From the NCBI RefSeq assembly GCF_013347965.1, contig NZ_CP048810.1, positions 4,773,501 through 4,837,500 on the forward strand: DNA of 64,000 bases, read 5' to 3'. Below the pieces are notes generated by a model. The model worked only from the letters and a program-made list of their open reading frames with translations. It was not told the DNA's origin and ran no database searches. Every line of letters begins with the position of its first letter. Within the stretch, counting starts at the first letter, position 1. This document shows, piece by piece, positions 60,064-64,000 of this stretch. This stretch comes from Pseudomonas bijieensis (GTDB lineage Bacteria; Pseudomonadota; Gammaproteobacteria; Pseudomonadales; Pseudomonadaceae). Position numbers and translations under genes: made by a program.

Positions 60064-62836
60064 GATAACCTTGGATGCCTTTGTCGAGGAAGCTCTCTAC
60101 CTTGGCGCCGGTGAGGCCGCCGAGTCCCTTCAGAACAATTTGGAGGAAGATGCCGTGGTCGCCTTTTTCGTTTTCCGGGGCGGCTTGACTGAACTCTTCA
60201 TAGTCGACCCAGTAACGGTTGATCAGGCGCAGTTTCCAGCAGCAGTTGTCGTATTCGAAACCACCGAAGGCTTCCAGGGTACGGTTGCGGTTGTAGTCAT
60301 ACTGCCAGCGGCTGATGGCGTTCCACTGCGGCACGATCGGCCAGATGACCGAGAAGTCGTGCTGCTTGATCTTGTAGTAGTCCTTCACGTAGTTCGGATC
60401 GCCCGGCCTGCCGTAGTCGCCGCCGCCCACTTGCCATTGGCCAGTGGTTTCGTCGTAACGGACCTGGTCGTTGCGATAGCGATAACCGGCGTTGATAACC
60501 TTGTTCGGATTGTCTTCCGGCTGGTAGTGGAACATCGCGCTGCCCGAACGAGGGCTGCGGGTATCCGGATCCCAGTTGTAGGTGGCGGTGGTGCGCCAGT
60601 CGCGGTTCCAGCGGTACTCGTATTCCAACGCGTACGGGGAGACGTCCGATTTGGCGTCTTCTCGGGTCTCAAAGTCGATACCAGGAAGTTGGACCTTGCG
60701 ATCCTTGAAGTAGAACGCCTGGCCGACGGCGAGACGTTGGCGTTCGAAGCCGTTCTCTTCAATCCAGCGGCTGGTCACGCCCAAGGACAGCTTGTTCTCG
60801 TCCCCGACACGGTCAGAACCAGTGAAGCGGTTATCGCGGAACAACGAAGAATAGCTAAAGGTCGACTCGCTGGTATCGAAGACCGGGATATCGCTCTGGT
60901 CCTTCTCCGGTACATAGAGATAGAACAGGCGTGGTTCCAGGGTCTGGCGATAGTTGGTGCCGAACCATTGCGTGTCGCGGTCGAAGTACAGGCCGCTGTC
61001 GATGCTGGCGATCGGAACGCCACGGCTCTGGCTGCTGCTATAGGTTCCGCGCAGGCGATCGGCCTCGGCGCTCTGCGAAGCAACCTGCGATTTGCCTCTG
61101 CTATCCAGATCCAGGTCATATTGGGTGTACTGGTATTTCAGAGATGGTTTGATGTAGCCATAGCTCGCTTCCATCGGCAAACTCATGACAGGCGCCAAGT
61201 TCAGGCGGTCGCCGTTAGCCCGTGCCAAACCGGCGACGCGAGTATCGAGGAAAGGCTCGGTGTTACCGTCTTCATCGGTGTAGTTACCAGTCCGCAAATC
61301 ACGATCGAAACGCACCAACTCCGTCTTGTAAGCGAAGTCCAGGCCATATGGATGCTGAGGCAGCTCACCGTCGAACGTGATCTGAGGCAGACGGTTATAA
61401 GGCGTGATCTTCGAAATCGTCGCCATCTGATAAGCCTGGGCATTCAAGCGGGCGACATAATTATCACCGCGATAGCTGACCACGCCTTGCTGGTTCACGA
61501 AGTCCCTGGACTCGACACCGATCTGGTCGGTCTGCAGATCCTGGAAGTAGTAAGGGTCGCTGATCTTGGTGTAGTCGACTTCCGTCAGCACGCGTGAATC
61601 GAGGCCGCCCTTGTGCTGCCAGTTGTACATGTAACGGGTCTTGTCGTAGTCGCTCTGCCCGCTACGTTCATCGTCTTCGTCGTTGAGGTACGCCGCGCCG
61701 AACTGGCCTTCGCTGGATTTGGTCAGGTAGCGGAACTCGCCTTCCATCAACAGGCCGCGCTTGGCCATGTAGCGTGGATACAACGTGGCATCGTAGTTCG
61801 GCGCCAGGTTGAAGTAGTACGGGGTGACCAGCAGGAAGCCGGTGTCGCTGCCGCTGCCGATGGTCGGTGGCAGGAAGCCGGACTGGCGACGGTCGTCGAT
61901 CGGGAAATAGATGTACGGCGTGTACAGGACCGGGAAATCCTTGACCCGCAACGTCACGTTGGTCGCGGTACCGAAGCCGGTGGCCGGGTTCAGGGTGATG
62001 TTATTGCCCTTGAGCGTCCAGGCGTTGCTGTTCGGTTCACACGTGGTGTACGTACCGTCCTTGAGGCGGATGATCGCGTTCTCGGCGCGCTTGGCGTACA
62101 GCGCGTTACCGCGGATGCGCGACTTGTGCATCACGTATTCGGCGTTGTCGACCTTGGCTTCGCCGGTGTCCAGTTGCACATCGGCGTGGTCGCCGACGAT
62201 CAGCGCGCCGTTGTCGCGAACCCGCACGTTGCCGCTCAGCTCACCACGGTTCTCGGCCTGGTACAGGCTCGCCTCGTCGGCTTCGACCTGCATGCTGCCC
62301 TGGCGCATGACCACGTCACCGGCCAGGGTCGCCACCTGTTCTTCCTGCTGATAGCGTGACGCCTTGGCGCCAAGGAAGGTAGGGGCGTCGCTCTTGGCCG
62401 TCTTGTCGTTCATGCCAGGACGAGTCGGTTCGATGTAGGCGCCCGAGCAGTAAGGGCCGGTCTCAGCCAATTGCGCAGGCGTGAGGTTCTCGCGCGGAAC
62501 CCAGTCGAGGTGACTGTAGTCTGCACTGCGCGACTTCAGGCCGCGGCCCTTGGCTTCGGTAACGAGCATCGGCTTTTCGCCGACTTCCTCGCCCGAGCTG
62601 CTGTCGGCTGGAGCCGCGCCGCTGTCGGAAACCGCACTGCCGTCATGCACGGGACGCGGCGGCAACGCGGCGGCCGGTGTCTTGGGCGCACAGTCCCAGG
62701 CACCCGAAGCGGAGACGGAGCAGTCATACTGCTGCGCCGCGACGACGAATGAAGAGGCCAGGGGTTGCAGAGCCAGCAGACTGCCGGTGACCAGCAACGG
62801 AAATTTTTTACGAAACGCGGGGGATTTCAATGCCAT
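60038..62836 (-). CDS. lptD: LPS-assembly protein LptD
   Basis: Places lipopolysaccharide in the outer leaflet of the outer membrane. 932 residues. A signal peptide ([20 protein letters not shown], ~8-30) leads to a low-complexity linker, then the OstA/LptA-like domain ([20 protein letters not shown], ~155-290). A large beta-barrel follows. Two cysteines near the end ([20 protein letters not shown]) are the known disulfide partners. The start [12 protein letters not shown] is preferred; an upstream extension has no homology. Confidence 0.95.
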   Translation of the reverse strand: MALKSPAFRKKFPLLVTGSLLALQPLASSFVVAAQQYDCSVSASGAWDCAPKTPAAALPPRPVHDGSAVSDSGAAPADSSSGEEVGEKPMLVTEAKGRGLKSRSADYSHLDWVPRENLTPAQLAETGPYCSGAYIEPTRPGMNDKTAKSDAPTFLGAKASRYQQEEQVATLAGDVVMRQGSMQVEADEASLYQAENRGELSGNVRVRDNGALIVGDHADVQLDTGEAKVDNAEYVMHKSRIRGNALYAKRAENAIIRLKDGTYTTCEPNSNAWTLKGNNITLNPATGFGTATNVTLRVKDFPVLYTPYIYFPIDDRRQSGFLPPTIGSGSDTGFLLVTPYYFNLAPNYDATLYPRYMAKRGLLMEGEFRYLTKSSEGQFGAAYLNDEDDERSGQSDYDKTRYMYNWQHKGGLDSRVLTEVDYTKISDPYYFQDLQTDQIGVESRDFVNQQGVVSYRGDNYVARLNAQAYQMATISKITPYNRLPQITFDGELPQHPYGLDFAYKTELVRFDRDLRTGNYTDEDGNTEPFLDTRVAGLARANGDRLNLAPVMSLPMEASYGYIKPSLKYQYTQYDLDLDSRGKSQVASQSAEADRLRGTYSSSQSRGVPIASIDSGLYFDRDTQWFGTNYRQTLEPRLFYLYVPEKDQSDIPVFDTSESTFSYSSLFRDNRFTGSDRVGDENKLSLGVTSRWIEENGFERQRLAVGQAFYFKDRKVQLPGIDFETREDAKSDVSPYALEYEYRWNRDWRTTATYNWDPDTRSPRSGSAMFHYQPEDNPNKVINAGYRYRNDQVRYDETTGQWQVGGGDYGRPGDPNYVKDYYKIKQHDFSVIWPIVPQWNAISRWQYDYNRNRTLEAFGGFEYDNCCWKLRLINRYWVDYEEFSQAAPENEKGDHGIFLQIVLKGLGGLTGAKVESFLDKGIQGYREREDQAF

Positions 62837-62966
62837 CTTATTAGTCCGGGCTTCCTGCGTGCCATCTGCCCGCGGTGTGGGCCGCACGCCTCTCGATGGT
62901 CTGAAAAAGATGCTGGATAATAAAGCATGACCCGCTTGACGGCTAGCGCCGTCGGAGACCCTTGCA

Positions 62967-63992
62967 ATGCCCGACCAAGATGTACGCTTGCAACACCTGA
63001 AAGTTTGGCTCGATGAACAACTGCCGATCCTTTTCACTCAACAGGGCTGGGGCACCGTACCCCCGGCCACGTTGACCGCCGCCAGCAGTGACGCGAGTTT
63101 CCGGCGTTATTTCCGCTGGGAAGGCGAGGGCCGTAGCTTGATCGTAATGGATGCGCCACCGCCCCAGGAAAACTGCAAACCCTTCGTGGATATTGCTTTT
63201 TTGCTGGCTAAATCCGGCATTAACGTGCCGAAAATTTATGCCGAAGACCTCGAGCGCGGCTTTCTTTTGCTCAATGACCTGGGCAATCAGACCTATCTGG
63301 ACGTGATCAACGGCGAAAATGCCGACGATTTATTCGGCGATGCCCTGCAAGCCTTGCTGGCTTTCCAGCAATTGCCGATGGTCGCGCCGCTGCCGAGCTA
63401 CGATGTCGCGTTGCTGCGTCGGGAGCTGGAATTGTTCCCCGAGTGGTACGTCAAGCGCGAGTTGGGCATCGAGTTCGACTCGACCCAGCAGCAACTCTGG
63501 CAACAGGCCTCCGAGCTTCTGATCGACAGCGCCCTGGCCCAGCCCAAAGTGCTGGTGCACCGCGACTACATGCCGCGCAACCTGATGCTCAGCGCACCGA
63601 ATCCTGGCGTGCTGGACTTTCAGGATGCGGTCTATGGCCCGGTTACCTACGACGTGACCTGCCTGTTCAAGGATGCTTTCCTCAGTTGGCCCGAGGCCCG
63701 CGTGCGGGGCTGGCTGGAGAATTACTGGCAACAGGCCGGCGCCCTCGGCATTCCAGTCCAGCCGGATTTCGAGGATTTCCTGCGGGCCAGCGACTTGATG
63801 GGTGTGCAGCGCCACCTCAAGGTCATCGGGATCTTCGCGCGTATTTGCCATCGTGATGGCAAGCCACGTTACCTCGGTGATGTGCCGCGGTTCTTTGCTT
63901 ATATAGAAGCGGTCATCGCCCGTCGTCCGGAACTGGCTCCGCTCGATGAACTGCTTGGCAGCCTGCGGCAATCGGCTGGAGCGACGGCATGA
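62967..63992 (+). CDS. amgK: N-acetylmuramate/N-acetylglucosamine kinase AmgK
   Basis: An APH-fold sugar kinase of 341 residues that phosphorylates the anomeric carbon of MurNAc and GlcNAc in the peptidoglycan recycling route that bypasses MurA and fosfomycin. The catalytic loop is [13 protein letters not shown] and the metal motif [15 protein letters not shown]. Its stop overlaps the murU ATG. It diverges from lptD across 130 bases. Confidence 0.93.
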   Translation: MPDQDVRLQHLKVWLDEQLPILFTQQGWGTVPPATLTAASSDASFRRYFRWEGEGRSLIVMDAPPPQENCKPFVDIAFLLAKSGINVPKIYAEDLERGFLLLNDLGNQTYLDVINGENADDLFGDALQALLAFQQLPMVAPLPSYDVALLRRELELFPEWYVKRELGIEFDSTQQQLWQQASELLIDSALAQPKVLVHRDYMPRNLMLSAPNPGVLDFQDAVYGPVTYDVTCLFKDAFLSWPEARVRGWLENYWQQAGALGIPVQPDFEDFLRASDLMGVQRHLKVIGIFARICHRDGKPRYLGDVPRFFAYIEAVIARRPELAPLDELLGSLRQSAGATA

Positions 63993-64000
63993 AGGCGATG
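63989..64000 (+). CDS. murU: MurU start (3' end outside window)
   Basis: Only four codons (MKAM) are visible. The ATGA overlap with amgK, the MKAM opening and the known amgK-murU pairing make the N-acetylmuramate alpha-1-phosphate uridylyltransferase the probable product. Confidence 0.7.

Noticed and set aside
62837..63037. 67-residue N-terminal extension of LptD
   Set aside because: It precedes a normal Sec signal peptide and crosses into the divergent amgK gene.

Overview
This 64-kb window is chromosomal DNA from a fluorescent Pseudomonas, most likely the P. fluorescens group. The evidence is the high G+C coding sequence, the gene orders (bioBFHCD then fadE paralogues then rsmY; pqqFABCDE beside davBA; rpsU-dnaG-rpoD; glpE-apaHG-rsmA-pdxA-surA-lptD; amgK-murU), and eight paired REP repeats of the gtgggagcgagc...gctcgcgat type. 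Almost everything is core genome. There is no prophage, insertion sequence, CRISPR array or secretion island. The one clear accessory insertion is a small higBA-type toxin-antitoxin pair.

Layout. 1-9.6 kb: end of a response regulator, malate synthase G (glcB), a two-ACT GcvR-like regulator, rarD, the stress kinase srkA (frameshifted), a Tat-exported PhoX-family protein, a ModE-type regulator and comF. 9.6-14.7 kb: the biotin operon bioB-bioF-bioH-bioC-bioD behind a BirA-type operator, then a small flagellar-rod-like protein. 15-22.2 kb: three paralogous FadE-type acyl-CoA dehydrogenases with a membrane GGDEF protein between the first two; a PsrA-like operator lies at the first fadE promoter and a perfect CRP/Vfr consensus before the GGDEF gene. 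22.2-22.4 kb: a GacA box followed by the regulatory RNA RsmY. 22.5-30.7 kb: a 52-aa Pmp3-family peptide and the PQQ genes (pqqF, pqqA, pqqB, pqqC, pqqD, pqqE and a prolyl-oligopeptidase), with a terminator-like attenuator between pqqA and pqqB. 30.7-34.8 kb: lysine catabolism davB-davA, the inserted toxin-antitoxin pair, and an Lrp/AsnC regulator. 34.8-41.2 kb: a large membrane-anchored propeller-like protein of unknown function, tRNA-Ile2(CAU), and a 1247-aa SBP-PAS-GGDEF-EAL sensor. 41.3-49.9 kb: rpoD, dnaG, rpsU, tsaD, plsY, folB, folK and cca. 50-54.9 kb: the SpoVR / DUF444 / PrkA stress operon. 55.2-64 kb: glpE, apaH, apaG, rsmA, pdxA, surA and lptD, then divergent amgK and the first codons of murU.

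Three genes (srkA, the DUF444 gene and prkA) each carry a single extra base in a homopolymer run. The correct protein continues in the neighbouring frame, so assembly error is the simplest explanation, although real mutations cannot be excluded. The most informative non-coding signals are the GacA box with rsmY, the BirA operator overlapping both bioB and comF control regions, the PsrA-like promoter, the CRP/Vfr site and a pair of perfect DnaA boxes in a 214-bp gap. I saw no clearly new biological system. The best leads for unknown biology are the 810-residue propeller-like protein, the rod-like 98-residue protein behind the biotin operon, and the c-di-GMP enzyme wired into the fatty-acid oxidation cluster.
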